Below are positions 1 through 10,790 of a stretch of DNA of 64,000 bases, piece after piece (position 1 is the stretch's first letter; every line of letters begins with the position of its first letter). Source of the DNA: Takakia lepidozioides. Taxonomy: Eukaryota; Streptophyta; Takakiopsida; Takakiales; Takakiaceae. A program made the translations under genes and the position numbers. The stretch is taken from positions 10,790,001 through 10,854,000 of the forward strand of contig CM060734.1 of assembly GCA_030704615.1 (NCBI GenBank), read 5' to 3'. The notes under the pieces were generated by a model. It was not told the origin of the DNA. It worked only from the letters and a program-made list of their open reading frames with translations, and searched no databases.

Positions 1-67
1 TTGGCCACCATCAGAACCCAACAAATCCTACCACCAACAATAGATGCAAAGCATACAAAGAAACTAC

Positions 68-268
68 CTTTGACAGCCTGCTTCCCAACATCACTGTCAC
101 TTTCTCCTGATACCCTGAATGAAGGAAGATTGAAAAAGGGAACCTCAGATGCCGCATCTCCCAATGACTTTAAAATAGTCAGTCCATGTTCCCTCGCCTT
201 CCCTTCAACAATGGCTGTCTCCAGTAGTACCAAGAGCTTCTGTTGCATCTGGAGCCACTCCAGTATCC
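68..268 (-). CDS. Host-like internal exon, unknown protein
   Basis: Read on the minus strand, this 201-bp stretch is open and sits between a plausible acceptor (pyrimidine-rich tract then TTGAG) and a good donor (CAAAG/GTAGTTTC). The predicted 66 residues are helix-like at first (ILEWLQMQQKLLVLLETAIV), then a short segment containing LTILKSLGDAASEVP, then an acidic GESDSD stretch. No stop codon falls in the chosen frame. I do not recognise the family. Neighbouring exons would lie off the left edge of the window or beyond 268, and none could be identified with confidence. It is probably part of an ordinary host gene that runs leftward. Confidence 0.4.
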
Positions 269-479
269 CTCAAGGTGAGAAGCAAATAGGCATTTCAAGG
301 TAACAACATCATCAAAACAAGCATAAAACAAATGCAGATGTTCAATTAGCAAAAGGTCTTAAAATCTGACGCATCATTCAGTACGAATATTGTAACAATC
401 ATAAATGAATATTCAAACAACAATTCACACAACGCTCAACTGAAACATGGTCAGTGAACAAGAGATGAAGATACTTCAA

Positions 480-516
480 CACTATCTGAGATTTTCTCTC
501 TCTCTCTCCCTGGTGC
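480..516. repeat. Short (TC)n microsatellite
   Basis: An interrupted TCTCTC run. The surrounding 300-900 interval has no recognisable gene on either strand. Confidence 0.7.
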
Positions 517-896
517 TTGATGAATTCACTCTGTAGCCCTGATATATCCAATGCCCTGCCATTTTGCAGCTCTTGACTGCCTTGCTGACATTGGCCGTAG
601 TAAAGAGAGAGAAGTGTAGGGGATTAGAGGTTATGGGAGAGGGAGTTTGGCTTGGGGAATGGTACAATGACTGGGCATACTCATGCCAGACGTGAATGTC
701 AGTGATTGCAGGTGGGTCCTGTGAGGTTTAAGGAGGGACAAAAAAGAACAAGGAGAAAATCTGACTTTTGCAAGGAAAGTAGATTGCAGCTTGAGAGTGT
801 AGGCTCTCTTTTTGGATCTAATGAGGGACTTCAGTGCTTGAGAGCTAGGTTTGTGGAATCTGGAGAGGAATGGATATCGAGGAGTAGAGATTTGAT

Positions 897-1457
897 GTGA
901 CGTCTAGCAACTTTGCATTCTTCGTCATAGAATGGTGCATATTTGACAGCGTTGTCACCCCGGCTGCCACTTATGGTTGTGACTTCTGGGCACCTGGTGT
1001 GCCAGTTTCCTGGTGGGAAAAGAATTTGGAACCATTGCAGTCATTTTTTCTCCAAGCAATGCTTGGCGCCAGAGGCACAACTCCATCTCACATCCGAGGT
1101 GCAGAGGTCGCATGCATGCCACTGCAAACCAAGGCCCTCTTCGGGCCTTACAATTTTTCTTCATAGGTTACAAGCCCTTCCACCCAAGGGGCTCGTGGCA
1201 AGAGCCCTCACAACATCTATTAGGCTCAAAACTGCAGGTTTCAAGCACTCGTGGTATGCTCGAGTGGACAGTTTTTTTGAGCGCGATGGACTCTCTATTG
1301 CTTCTTTATTACCAGTGAATCCAGAAGGAGTAGACATCACATCCAAACAGGATCGGAACAGACTGATTAGAAGGGAGCTTATGGAACTACATGTCAGGAA
1401 AACTTGGAAGCTAGCCAATCTCACGACAAAGCTCCATTTCTATCGAGAGACAGAAAT
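897..1457 (+). pseudogene. Non-LTR reverse transcriptase C-terminal remnant
   Basis: The translation includes VTPAATYGCDFWAPGVP followed by WEKNLEPLQSFFLQAMLG. This is the usual pattern just after the thumb of many LINE reverse transcriptases (a YGC.vW motif, then a line about the target exiting the RT). The frame shifts at about 1150, where the homologous sequence continues in another frame (LQALPPKGLVARALTT). It is a different LINE lineage from the element that follows. At about 1458 it is cut by the 5' end of the next element, so it appears to be the older landing site of that insertion. Confidence 0.55.
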
Positions 1458-4240
1458 CGCTCCAAGAACTTCAGTCATGCTCTGTTAACGCAAGAAATGA
1501 AGTCGAAAGAGCAGTGGACTCTTGGGAGAGTTTCGTTTCCTCCGTGGCTGACAAGATCATTGGGAGGAAACTAATTGTCTGCGGTAGAGCAGTTAATTGG
1601 TGGACTAATGAGATTAAACTCAAGATAGCTGAGAGACGAGCCCTCTATAAAGAGTGCTGCAATTTGGAAACCAACAGAGAATTGTGGGCGAGGTACTACC
1701 AGCTCCGTAAAGATATCAATCAGCTTGTTAGGTCTCAGAAGAAATTATACTGGGACAAGTTATACAGTGAAATAAACTCAAACTACCATGGTGGTAATGA
1801 CAAGAAATTCTGGTTGGCCCTTCAACGTTTGTACAAACCGAAAAACGGTCAGCAAGTACAAGCGCTGAAGACTACTAAAGGTGCAGTGGTGACTTCATCG
1901 GTTGACATTGTCAAAACCTTTGAAACTCACTACAGTATCCTTGGCAGAACTTCTAGGTCTAACAGTGAGGGGTCTTCTGCTGAATGGAGGGACACAGTTG
2001 GAAAAACTGTTCCTATGATTCAAAACAGCCCTGATGAACTGGAGTATATTTCAATGGCTTATAATGCTCCCATTAGTTCTTCTAAGATTGTGGAAGCAAT
2101 TGAACATTTAAATGGATATAAAGCTGGTGGACCTGATGGTATTGTCAACGAGCTTATCAAGCACGGTGGCGATCCCATGATAGAGGCCCTAGTTCTCCTC
2201 TTTAACCTTATCTGGAAGACTGAAATGATCCCCTTTCGCTGGCGAAAGGGGGTCATTGTCAATCTATACAAGAAGGGTGACAGAGAAGAACCGGGGAACT
2301 ACCGTGGCATCACGCTCCTCAATGCTGTTGGCAAGACATTCTGCAGAGTTATAAGTACTCGTCTCGAGGTTGATCTGGAGTCTAGAGGTTGTTTCCACGA
2401 AGGCCAAGCTGGCTTTCGGCGAAACAGGGGCTGTGTGGATCATATCTTCACTCTAAGCCAGATTATCCAGGGAAGGAAAAAAGAAGGGAAACCCACTTAT
2501 GTCTTTTTCCTGGATGTCAAAAAGGCTTATGTGACAGTGTGGAGAGATGGCCTATGGTTCCGCCTCTGGTCTTGTGGGATCAAGGGAAAGATGTGGAGAG
2601 TTGTCCACAACTTGTATGCTCACACCAAAAGCTGTGTCACTGTTAACGGACAGAAGTCCAACTTCTTTGACATAGACCAAGGTGTAGCTCAAGGATGTAC
2701 TCTCTCCCCTCTGCTCTTCAATGTTTTCATCAATCAACTCCTCGAGGATGTGGAAAGTGAGGGATTTGGGTTAAGGGTGGGTGATACCACCATACCAGCC
2801 CTTATGTTTGCGGATGACTTCGCAGGCATAGGGGAGACTCCAACCAATCTCCAGGAGTTGATTGATTGCGCGAAGAGATACTTTGATCTTTGGGGGCTAG
2901 AGGCTAATGTCAGCAAATGTGCAGTGGTAGCATTCAACGACAGAGGAGAGGGAGGAAGTGATCTTAAGTGGCAGTGGGGTAGCCAAGAGATCCCGGTCCT
3001 CCCTTCCTACACTTACCTGGGCGTTGAGTTCTCCTCCAATTGTAATTGGGATGCACATATCCGGAAAGTTGTTCAAACTGGCAAGGGCAAAGCTCTGGGG
3101 CTCACTAAATTTTTCCACTGCAGAGGGGTCAACTCTGAGGTCAAGAAAACCATGCTTTGTCGCGTTATTAGACCTGCCTTGGAGTACGGATCTGCTATAT
3201 GGGTTGATAACTCCAACCAGGCTAAGTCTCTAGAATCCATTCAAGTGGGGGTGCTTAAGGAGTGTATGTCAGCATGCTCCAAAACAGCCAATGTGGCTGT
3301 TCGGGGTGAGTTTGGCATTCCGTCCTTAAGCTCCCGACGAGATGAATTCAAGGTCAGATGGTGGGGTCAGCTGCAACATATGCCCAACACCAGATATCCT
3401 AAGTTAATCGACTCTATATCTTGGAAACAGGACCGCCCTGTCAAACAGGCTAAGTCCTGGCAGAAGAGAGTAGAAGAGATCCTCAAGGACCTGGACCTGG
3501 ATCCGCAAGTCTTGACCCTGCTGGATAAATCTGACTTAGAGGCTGTCGTGTCCTCAGCCATGTCTGTTGCCATGAGATTGTCTGATGAAAATGAAGTTAG
3601 GCAGAAAACTTCCCTGAACTTGTTTCCAGTCTGTGACGTGGGGGAGGACATCTTGGATGACCTCAAGGGTCTACCCACTCTCGGCACTAGACTGAAATTT
3701 AAACTCAGGGCAGGAAGCCTACCTTTGAACAGCAAACAGAAGCAGAGAGGAAAGGGAGAGTGCAATTGCCCGTTGTGTGGGCAATCTGAAGACAGTATTC
3801 ATTTTCTGATACACTGTCCGGGGTTCTCTCACCAAAGAGACGCTCTCTTCAAATCTATTAAGGGAATTGTGCCTGTACCCCTGTTTACCAACTTTGAAAG
3901 TCTCGAGGCTGAGCCAAAAGCCCAGGCCCTCCTGAGGCCTAGTTTTTGGGCAAATCACACACAGCAGATTGATGCTTGTGTGAAGGGATTTCTAGAGGAT
4001 ATCTGGAAAACCCGGATTAATTCTTTATATGGAGGTAAGTCTTACTACCAACGTCAGCCCCTGACAGAGGTAGGTTCTGTCCCTTTTGTTCCCGCTCAAA
4101 CTGGGCGCGGGGTCAATGGCCACAAGGCTACGGCAAACAACGTCTTATGAGTACAATCTCTCTCTTCTCTCTCTCTCTCTCACACACAGCTTTCTGTGCT
4201 TTCCGTGGATGTTATAAAGCACCATTTCATTTCATTTCTC
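1458..4240 (+). mobile_element. 5'-truncated LINE, copy 1
   Basis: Homology to the second copy begins near 1458, between the endonuclease and the reverse transcriptase, so the element lacks its endonuclease and ORF1. It runs through a long RT frame and a zinc-knuckle-like C-terminus to a 3' end made of CT/CA microsatellite and CATTT repeats. Such simple-repeat 3' tails and 5' truncation are typical of target-primed reverse transcription. No clear target-site duplication was identified. Confidence 0.8.
1514..4150 (+). CDS. LINE reverse transcriptase, long open frame
   Basis: An 878-codon frame without stops encodes the RT of an apurinic-endonuclease-type LINE. Recognisable steps are YRGITLLNAVGK (about residues 258-269), GQAGFRRNRG (about 300), the motif A strand VFFLDVKKAY (about 330), AQGCTLSPLLFN (about 395) and the catalytic MFADDFAG (about 435). 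A Cys-rich end (CNCPLCG with later H and C, near residue 755) matches the CCHC-like tail of many LINE ORF2 proteins. The aspartate that usually follows KAY is valine here, while copy 2 keeps KAYD. The ATG at 1514 is probably only the first methionine after 5' truncation. The protein would lack target-cutting activity. Confidence 0.8.
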   Translation: MDSWESFVSSVADKIIGRKLIVCGRAVNWWTNEIKLKIAERRALYKECCNLETNRELWARYYQLRKDINQLVRSQKKLYWDKLYSEINSNYHGGNDKKFWLALQRLYKPKNGQQVQALKTTKGAVVTSSVDIVKTFETHYSILGRTSRSNSEGSSAEWRDTVGKTVPMIQNSPDELEYISMAYNAPISSSKIVEAIEHLNGYKAGGPDGIVNELIKHGGDPMIEALVLLFNLIWKTEMIPFRWRKGVIVNLYKKGDREEPGNYRGITLLNAVGKTFCRVISTRLEVDLESRGCFHEGQAGFRRNRGCVDHIFTLSQIIQGRKKEGKPTYVFFLDVKKAYVTVWRDGLWFRLWSCGIKGKMWRVVHNLYAHTKSCVTVNGQKSNFFDIDQGVAQGCTLSPLLFNVFINQLLEDVESEGFGLRVGDTTIPALMFADDFAGIGETPTNLQELIDCAKRYFDLWGLEANVSKCAVVAFNDRGEGGSDLKWQWGSQEIPVLPSYTYLGVEFSSNCNWDAHIRKVVQTGKGKALGLTKFFHCRGVNSEVKKTMLCRVIRPALEYGSAIWVDNSNQAKSLESIQVGVLKECMSACSKTANVAVRGEFGIPSLSSRRDEFKVRWWGQLQHMPNTRYPKLIDSISWKQDRPVKQAKSWQKRVEEILKDLDLDPQVLTLLDKSDLEAVVSSAMSVAMRLSDENEVRQKTSLNLFPVCDVGEDILDDLKGLPTLGTRLKFKLRAGSLPLNSKQKQRGKGECNCPLCGQSEDSIHFLIHCPGFSHQRDALFKSIKGIVPVPLFTNFESLEAEPKAQALLRPSFWANHTQQIDACVKGFLEDIWKTRINSLYGGKSYYQRQPLTEVGSVPFVPAQTGRGVNGHKATANNVL

Positions 4241-4262
4241 TCTCTCTCACACACACACTCTC
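4160..4262. repeat. CT/CA microsatellite at LINE 3' end
   Basis: Alternating TC and AC runs with CATTT repeats between them. A near-identical CT/CA run ends copy 2 at about 8190-8215. Confidence 0.75.
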
Positions 4263-5030
4263 CCTGTCCTCTAGGAAGCCCATTGCCATTGGGTGGACTT
4301 GATATGGGAGTAGATAAATGTCTCTGTGACTAAATGCCAGCCTTGTGACCTCGTGTCTTGGTTTGTTTTGACCTGAAGCACTCTGCTTCAGGTAAGGTAG
4401 TGCAGTGGAGTTAGTTGGAGAGTATGGGGCCTCTCCCTCTTTAGAATATGTCTACGCGGACCATTCCCTGCAGCTCCTTTGGAGTGTGATCTCTGAATGG
4501 TAACAAGCGGACCCCTACCGCTTGGGGGCAGCCCCTCCGCCCAATATGGGCAGTTGTATGCTCTGTCTAGCATGCTCAGCACTTGGGCTAGGGTTGGTCT
4601 TTGTGCTTAAACGTATAGCCTGCGAAATCAATCAGTATATCATACCATGTCGAAAACAACACTCCCCAGGGTGATTCCTGGGAATTGGTTACTTATGCCA
4701 AATCTCCCTCGACTGGCTGGAGACCGGTCTTAGACATTGGTGATTCAATGAGGCACTCTAGGAAGACAACCAAGGGTGGGGACTTCAACTTAAAAGTTTC
4801 TAACCGGTTTGATGCCCTGGATGAGGTTGATACCAAGCAGCCAGACAGACTAGCTGGCCCTAAGTGTGCTGAGCCCGAGCGTTGTGTGACTGAAGGATAT
4901 GGCACTCTGAATGCTTTGCCAATCCTTAAAGTTTACACAAGACTAGCAAAATCTACACACGGGGTAATTGTCCCCCCTATGCAGAAACGCAACCAATCCA
5001 TCTGCAAAGGGCTGGCTTGCGGCTGGGCAC

Positions 5031-6250
5031 TTTCAACTTCTCAGGGCTGACTAACCAAAGGAAACAATTTGAAGTGGGACAAGTTCTTCAGGCAAATGGA
5101 TGTATTCACATCTGCGCTGGGCAAGAGACATGGAAAACTTCGGACAAACTGCTTAGATGTCAATGGTTATAGATGGTTAGGTGAGCTGTGTGCACTTAAG
5201 GCAGCCTCTGCCAAGCATGGTTAAAAAGGTGATGGCTTCTTCGTCCGTGATGTCTTGTGTGACAATTGCGAAATTATCAACAAGGGTTTGTGGTATGAGC
5301 ACAGTATCTGGCTGAAACTGAAATTGAAGGGCGGCTTGAGCACAAAGGACCTATTTGTGGGTTGTTTTTACATGCCCACAGAGGGGACCCTTAGTGCCGA
5401 CGCAGACAAAGCCTTCGAAGACGTAACGCTGGAGTGTGCTAAGATCCTCGCCAAAGGTTAGGTGGTCTTATTGGGTAACTTCAATGCCCAGGTGGGTAAA
5501 GGTCTTCATCAGGATGATCCCATTGGGCCTTTTGGTGAGGACAAGCTGAATTCCAATGGAGGACGGTTAATAAACTGTCTGGAAGAACTTCAGCTTTTGA
5601 CCTTGAAAAATAGGTCAAAAGAAGACCAAGTGCAGTGGACTCATGAGAAAGCCCAGACTGGGAAACGATCCATTGTGGATTATATCATAGTGGACAAGAA
5701 TTTGTTTCCCCAGAGTGCCAATGTGTTGATCGACAGAACTGATATTGGTACCTATAACCACTTCCTGGTTTGGACTGAGATCAAAAGGTGTTTTCCCAAC
5801 ACCACGAGATCTGTGAAACGTTTGATTCGGAAGTGGCGCATAGAAAAATTCCAAAATGAAGAGGTCCAAGCTGAGTATGTCCAGGCCTTGCAAGAGGCTC
5901 TCCCTCACTTTGTCCATTCGCTCCAAGATCTTCAGTCTCACTCTGGCAATGCAAGAAATGAAGTCGAAAGAGAAGTGGATCCTTGGGCGAGTTTTGTCTC
6001 CTCTGTGGCTGACAAGATCATTGGGAGGAAACTAATTGTCTGCGGTAGAGATGTTAATTGGTGGACCAATGAGATCAAACTCAAGATAGCCGAGAGACGA
6101 GTCGTCTATAAAGAGTGCTGCAATTTGAAAGCCAACAAAGAATTGTGGGCTAGGTACTACCAGATCCACGAAGATATCAATCAGCTTGTAAGGTCTCAGA
6201 AGAAATTATACCGGGACAAGTTACACAGTGAAATAAACTCAAACCACCAT
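5031..6250 (+). pseudogene. LINE endonuclease and RT-linker remnant
   Basis: The apurinic endonuclease start is visible as LGTFNFSGLTN and AGQETW near 5031-5130, in a different frame from the later part. After a frameshift, one frame runs from 5255 with a single TAG at 5459. It includes VVLLGNFNAQVG (family consensus GDFNA), SIVDYIIVDK and TYNHFLVW (family consensus DHFLV). The two consensus catalytic aspartates are therefore asparagines here, each explainable by a G-to-A transition. The linker to the RT (FVSSVADKIIGRKLIVCGR) is nearly identical to the start of copy 1. Confidence 0.7.
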
Positions 6251-6468
6251 GGTGGACGAGATTCTGGTTGGCCCGTCAACGTCTGTACAAGCCAAAAAAT
6301 TGTCAGCAAGTACAAGCGCTGCGGACTACTAAGGGTGCAGTGGTGACTTCAATGGTTGACATTGTCAAAACCTTTGAAACCCACTACAGTATCCTTGGCA
6401 GAAATTCTAGGTCTAACAGTGAGGGGTCTTCGTAAGAAGAATAGGACACAGTTGAAAAAACTGTTCCT

Positions 6469-7353
6469 ATGATTCAAGGCAGCCCTGATGAACTGGAGTA
6501 TATTTCAAAGGGTTACACCGCTCCCATTAGTTCTTCTGAGTGTGGATCATATCTTCACTCTAAACCAGATTATCCAGGGAACAAAAAAGAAGGGAAACCC
6601 ACTTTTGTCTTTTTCTTGGATGTCAAAAAGGCTTATGACTTAGTGTGGAGAGATGGTCTATGGCTCCGACTCTGGTCATCTGGGATCAAGGGAAAGATGT
6701 CGAGAGTGGTCCAAAACTTGTATGCTCACACCAAAAACTGTGTCGCCATTAATGGACAGAAGTCTAACTTCTTTGACATAGACCAAGGTGTAGCTCAAGG
6801 ATGTACCCCTCTCCCCTCTGCTCTTCAATGTGAAAATCCATCAACTCCTCGAGGATGTGAAAAGTGAGGGATTCGGGTTAAGGGTGGGTGATGCCACCAT
6901 ACCAGCCCTTATGTTTGCCGATGACTTCGCAGGCATAGGGGAGACTCCATCCAATCTGCAGGAGTTGATTGATTGCGCGAAGAGATACTTTGACCTTTGG
7001 AGGAGGCTAACGTCAGTAAATGCGCAGTGGTCGCATTCAACGACCAAGGGGAGGGAGGAGGCGATCTCAAGTGGCAGTGGGGAAGCCAAGAGATTCCGGT
7101 CCTCCCTTCCTACACATACCTTGACGTTGAGTTTTCCTCCAACTGTAATTGGGATGCACACATTCAAAAAGTTGTTCAATCTGGCAAGCGCAAAGCGTTG
7201 GGTCTCACAAAAAAAATCCACTGCAGAGGGATCAACTCTGAAGTAAAAAAAACCATGCTTTGCCGCGTTATTAGGCCTGCCTTGGAGTACGCATGGGTAG
7301 TGTGGGTTGATAACTCCAACCAGGCTAAGTCTCTAGAATCTGGGGGTGCTTAA
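6469..7353 (+). pseudogene. LINE reverse transcriptase fragment
   Basis: The fragment preserves FFLDVKKAYDLVWRDGLW, AQGCT and MFADDFAG in three successive frames (6469-6867, 6830-7246, 6997-7353). Frameshifts fall near 6830 and 7000. The fingers part of the RT is missing through the deletion at about 6538. The sequence continues to about 7530, where it meets the inverted block. Confidence 0.7.
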
Positions 7354-7534
7354 GGAGTGCATGTCAGCATCCTCCAAAACAGCCAATGTGGCGTTCGGGG
7401 TGAGTTTGGCATCCCTCCCTTAAGCTCCCGACGAGAAGAATTCAAGGTCAGATGGTGGGGTCACACGCATCACTAATATCAGATATCCTAACGTAATCGA
7501 CTCTATATCTTGGAAGCAGGATCGCCCTATCTAC

Positions 7535-8085
7535 TTACCTTGGAACAGAAGTTTTCCAGATATCTTCTAGAAATCCCTTTACACAAGCATCGATCTGCTG
7601 TGTGTGGTTTGCCCAATAACTAGGCCCCAAAAGAGCCTGGGCTTTTGGCTCAGCCTCGAGACTTTCAAAGTTGGTAAATATAGGTACAGGCACAATTCCC
7701 TCGATGGATTTGAAGAGTGCGTCTCTCTGGTTAGAGTACCCAGGACAATGAATCAGAAAATGAATATTGTCTTCAGGTTGTCCACACAACGGGCATTAGC
7801 AATCCCCCTTTCCTCTCTGCTTCTGTTTGCTGTTCAAAGGTAGGCTTCCCGCCCTGAGTTTTAATTTCAGTCTAGTGCCGAGAGTGGGTAAAACCTTGAG
7901 GTCATATGATGGCCTCCCCCATGTCACAGACTGGAAACAAGTTCAGGGAAGTTTTCTGTCTAACTTCATTTTCATCAGACAATTTCCTGGCAACAGACAT
8001 GGCTTTGGACACTACAGCCTCTTAAGTCAGATTTATCCAGCAGGGTCAAGACTTCCGTACTTAGATTCTCTTCTACCCTCTTCCG
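7535..8085 (-). pseudogene. Inverted LINE C-terminal segment
   Basis: Minus-strand reading gives CGQPEDNIHFLIHCPGYSNQ and FTNFESLEAEPKAQALL, matching the plus-strand C-terminus of copy 1 (about 3460-4020). The flanking sequence on both sides is in plus orientation, so this block alone is flipped. Confidence 0.75.
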
Positions 8086-8843
8086 CTGGCGTCACTCCTG
8101 GCAAAGGTAGTTTCTGTCCCTTTGTGTTCCTTCAAACTGGGCGCGGGGTAATGGCCACAAGGCTACGGCGAACAACGTCTTATGAGTACAGTCTCTCTCT
8201 CTCTCACACACACACAACAGTTACACTGCACAATCACTAAGAACTAGTACCCTGAAATATACAAGAATCATTGAGCCATCATCTTTATTTATTTATGTTA
8301 TTTAAAATGTCCCATCACATCTACAATATTTGCACAATTGAACCTCTAAGTCACAAACCATTTGTTGTATCCAGAACAGAAGATTCGATTCTGAACGTGG
8401 TCAGAAACCTTGTAAGCACCAAGCAAGTCATCACATAGGAATCAATACACATAACCCAGACCTGCAAGGCAACACCCTGCCAAGAAAACTTGTGTGAACC
8501 CAAGCTTCATGTGCAGGTGGAACAATAGACGCAAACCTCTGGGTGCAAAAAAATGGCAGTATTTCCATGGCACTGGAGGGCACTGGTCTCCAGGCCTTGT
8601 AGACAAATCTCAACGGTCAGTCTGTAGATCTGTTCCACAGCCTCTTTCTCTCCTCCTTCTGCCATACATAACAATCAATGGACGAAGAGGAATGAATCCC
8701 GTTAGGTTTACCCTAATTCCCTTCAAACTCATCTTTTGGAATGCAATAGACATAGGTTATAGAAGCAGCTAACCATCTCAGCGCCCCAACTCCACCCGAC
8801 TCTCTCTGTACAACCATGTACACGGGCACATAGCCCAGATGAC

Positions 8844-9256
8844 CTATCTGCCCCCGAAAATTTCCTCTTCCAATATGTTTCCAAGTGCAGCACCTATGTC
8901 TCTCAAACGAGTCCAACTTCCCCAAAGACAGCAACATAATGAAACAGAGATTGACCCACAACCTGCAATCAAATCGCAGGATGCGCACAGCACGGCATCC
9001 ACAATTGCAAGCCCGAAATCCAGCTGCTGCTCGCTCCATTTGTAGATGCCACCGCCCTCCACATCCAGTCCCTGTCTCAGAACCGATTCAAGCTGATGCA
9101 ATCCCGCCTGCACCTCACTCTCCGAAAGCCGTTGGAGCAACCCACCCCGCTGCTCTAGCACCTCCACCAGCTTCTGAAACGTCGCCATATATTTCAAGCA
9201 CCCATCATCTGTGTGCACAACAATTTGATGTGCAATTTGTGCCACAGACTCAACAT
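8844..9256 (-). CDS. Probable host exon, unknown protein
   Basis: A minus-strand open stretch of about 130 codons with host-gene-like composition: VAQIAHQIVVHTDDGCLKYM, then a helical segment (FQKLVEVLEQRGGLLQRLSE) and a possible amphipathic region near GIYKWSEQQLDFGLAIVDAV. The upstream side ends in TTGAG, a possible acceptor. I do not recognise the family. The GC-rich block at 9.6-10.15 kb lies upstream on the same strand and could be its promoter or first exon. Splice structure is uncertain. The flanks at 8220-8840 hold no recognisable gene. Confidence 0.35.
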
Positions 9257-9599
9257 AAAGCTGGTACGATGATCAGATGGGTGTGCCTCTAAAGAACAGC
9301 GTGGGCAGAGGATGGGCCAGGCAGGGAAAGGCCAACCACCTCGGCTGCAATACACCTAGGTAGTCCCACTGTAGTTACCAGCAGCTCTACCTCGCATCAA
9401 CCTTCCTTCTCACACAACCCAGATCATAAAGTTACACATCCCACCACCTTCTCCAGATGGAATGCCCTGCCGAGATCTGGACGGTTGAATTTCTCTGTCG
9501 GTGCACCAGAGAATCCACGTTTCTATTGTTTCGACTGGTAGATTGAGTAATTAGGCCAAATTCCCTCATTATTCAAACCTTTCTTTACACCGAAGAGAC

Positions 9600-10150
9600 T
9601 ACGCTTACCCAACGAGTTTAGTTCGAGCGTGCAAACCTGACAACACGGACGTCCGGACGCCGGCTCGGACGGCAGGCTGGGGGCCGCGTCAAATCCCCTC
9701 CCCTTGTCAAACCCTCCCCGCCTGCCGCTCTCAGGACCCCAACCCACCCCTGGGCCCGACCGGCCCCCAGCCCGCTCGCTCCCCTTGCCGCCCGCTTACC
9801 TCGCCTCCCCCGATTGCCAGAGCGGCCCCGCCTTCCTTGGCCCCCGGCTCCCCACCTCGTTATATACTCCGCGCCTGCCTTTCGACACTCGATCTCTCGG
9901 GTAGCTCACTGGTCGTCCCGCGCATCTGCCTGTGAGCAGCTCCCCGGTTCGATCTCGGGCCCGTGCCCTAAAATTCTTCCGCTCCTCTACGCACGCCGCT
10001 CCGCTCCCCGTCCCCCTCCACCTCCCGCTCCCCTCCTGCACAACCTGCGCACCTCCCGCTCCCACCGGCCTTCGCTCCCTTCCTGCTCCGCTCCCCGGTC
10101 CCCTTCTTCCATACACGTGGCTGGTCACCGTTGTTAAGCATCCTATACAT
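9600..10150. other. GC-rich, CpG-rich block, possible promoter region
   Basis: The composition changes abruptly to high GC with many CpG dinucleotides and C-rich runs, between AT-rich flanks. Frames exist in both directions but are compositional (P, R and S rich). A 5' region for the minus-strand exon at 8.8-9.3 kb is the simplest reading. Confidence 0.35.
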
Positions 10151-10659
10151 GGCGAGGAAACGTCCTATGGTCGCAGGGTAGATGCAGGGTAAGATGGACC
10201 AAAATTAGCGTCACCGACACAGTTTTCGGTGACTGTCGTGCATGATATCATGAATTGCTTTGAATAGAATCAATAATGTTGAGAAACATTTTCCATGCTG
10301 AATTCTTAACTTCAATATCTACCTATATCAACCGTCAAATTGTCAATCAAATAAAATGTCCAAGAGGTATGGACTTTTGAACACGACAACTGTGGACTGT
10401 CACCACTGCAAATGGAAATATATGGACTCAAAATAAGCCATTGTGCCTTTGGTGTATTACTTTGAACTTTGGAGGTAAGGGGTCTCTAGATTTCAAATTA
10501 AAATGACAATATCAGCTGTCATTTACTACCTATGGATTAATATGAGTGTTATATATAGGTGGATTTGTTCTAGTTTAGTACATCTTGTGTTTTGGGCTTT
10601 TGAGGTGTCATATTTTACTGCAAATGATACCAAAAAAAAATTATCCCACTCACGAACAT

Positions 10660-10790
10660 TAACTAACTCCCTTTACGCAAGGGGCCAGTCTCCTGATACA
10701 ACTCACAAGAGTAGTTGTCTATTTTGCAAGTTTTGGCAACCACCGCGTCCACCAAGCGGCTGATGGAATCTTCGGACAAAGACTGGACTT
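10660..10790 (-). mobile_element. Gypsy gag-end fragment
   Basis: About 125 bp closely match 17500-17625, the end of the gypsy gag region. On the minus strand it encodes the same SEDSISRLV and NYSCELYQETGPLRK segments. The match stops at about 10787, where an unrelated plus-strand frame begins, so this is a breakpoint inside a composite element. Confidence 0.65.

Larger units (their letters stand above)
4640..8220 (+). mobile_element. LINE copy 2, deleted and internally inverted
   Basis: This second copy of the same LINE family lies 400 bp downstream of copy 1 in the same orientation. It retains an ORF1-end-like segment, the endonuclease and parts of the RT. Relative to copy 1 it has lost the interval matching 2083-2430 (junction near 6538). 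The segment from about 7535 to 8085 is inverted relative to its flanks. It ends with the same 3' terminal sequence (copy 1 about 4070-4160) and microsatellite tail. Several frameshifts and stops make it non-functional. Confidence 0.8.

Noticed and set aside
1-303. Plus-strand frame at the left edge
   Set aside because: The complementary strand holds a better exon with splice sites (68-268).
9704-10137. Proline/arginine-rich frames in the GC-rich block
   Set aside because: Open on both strands and in several frames; explained by composition.
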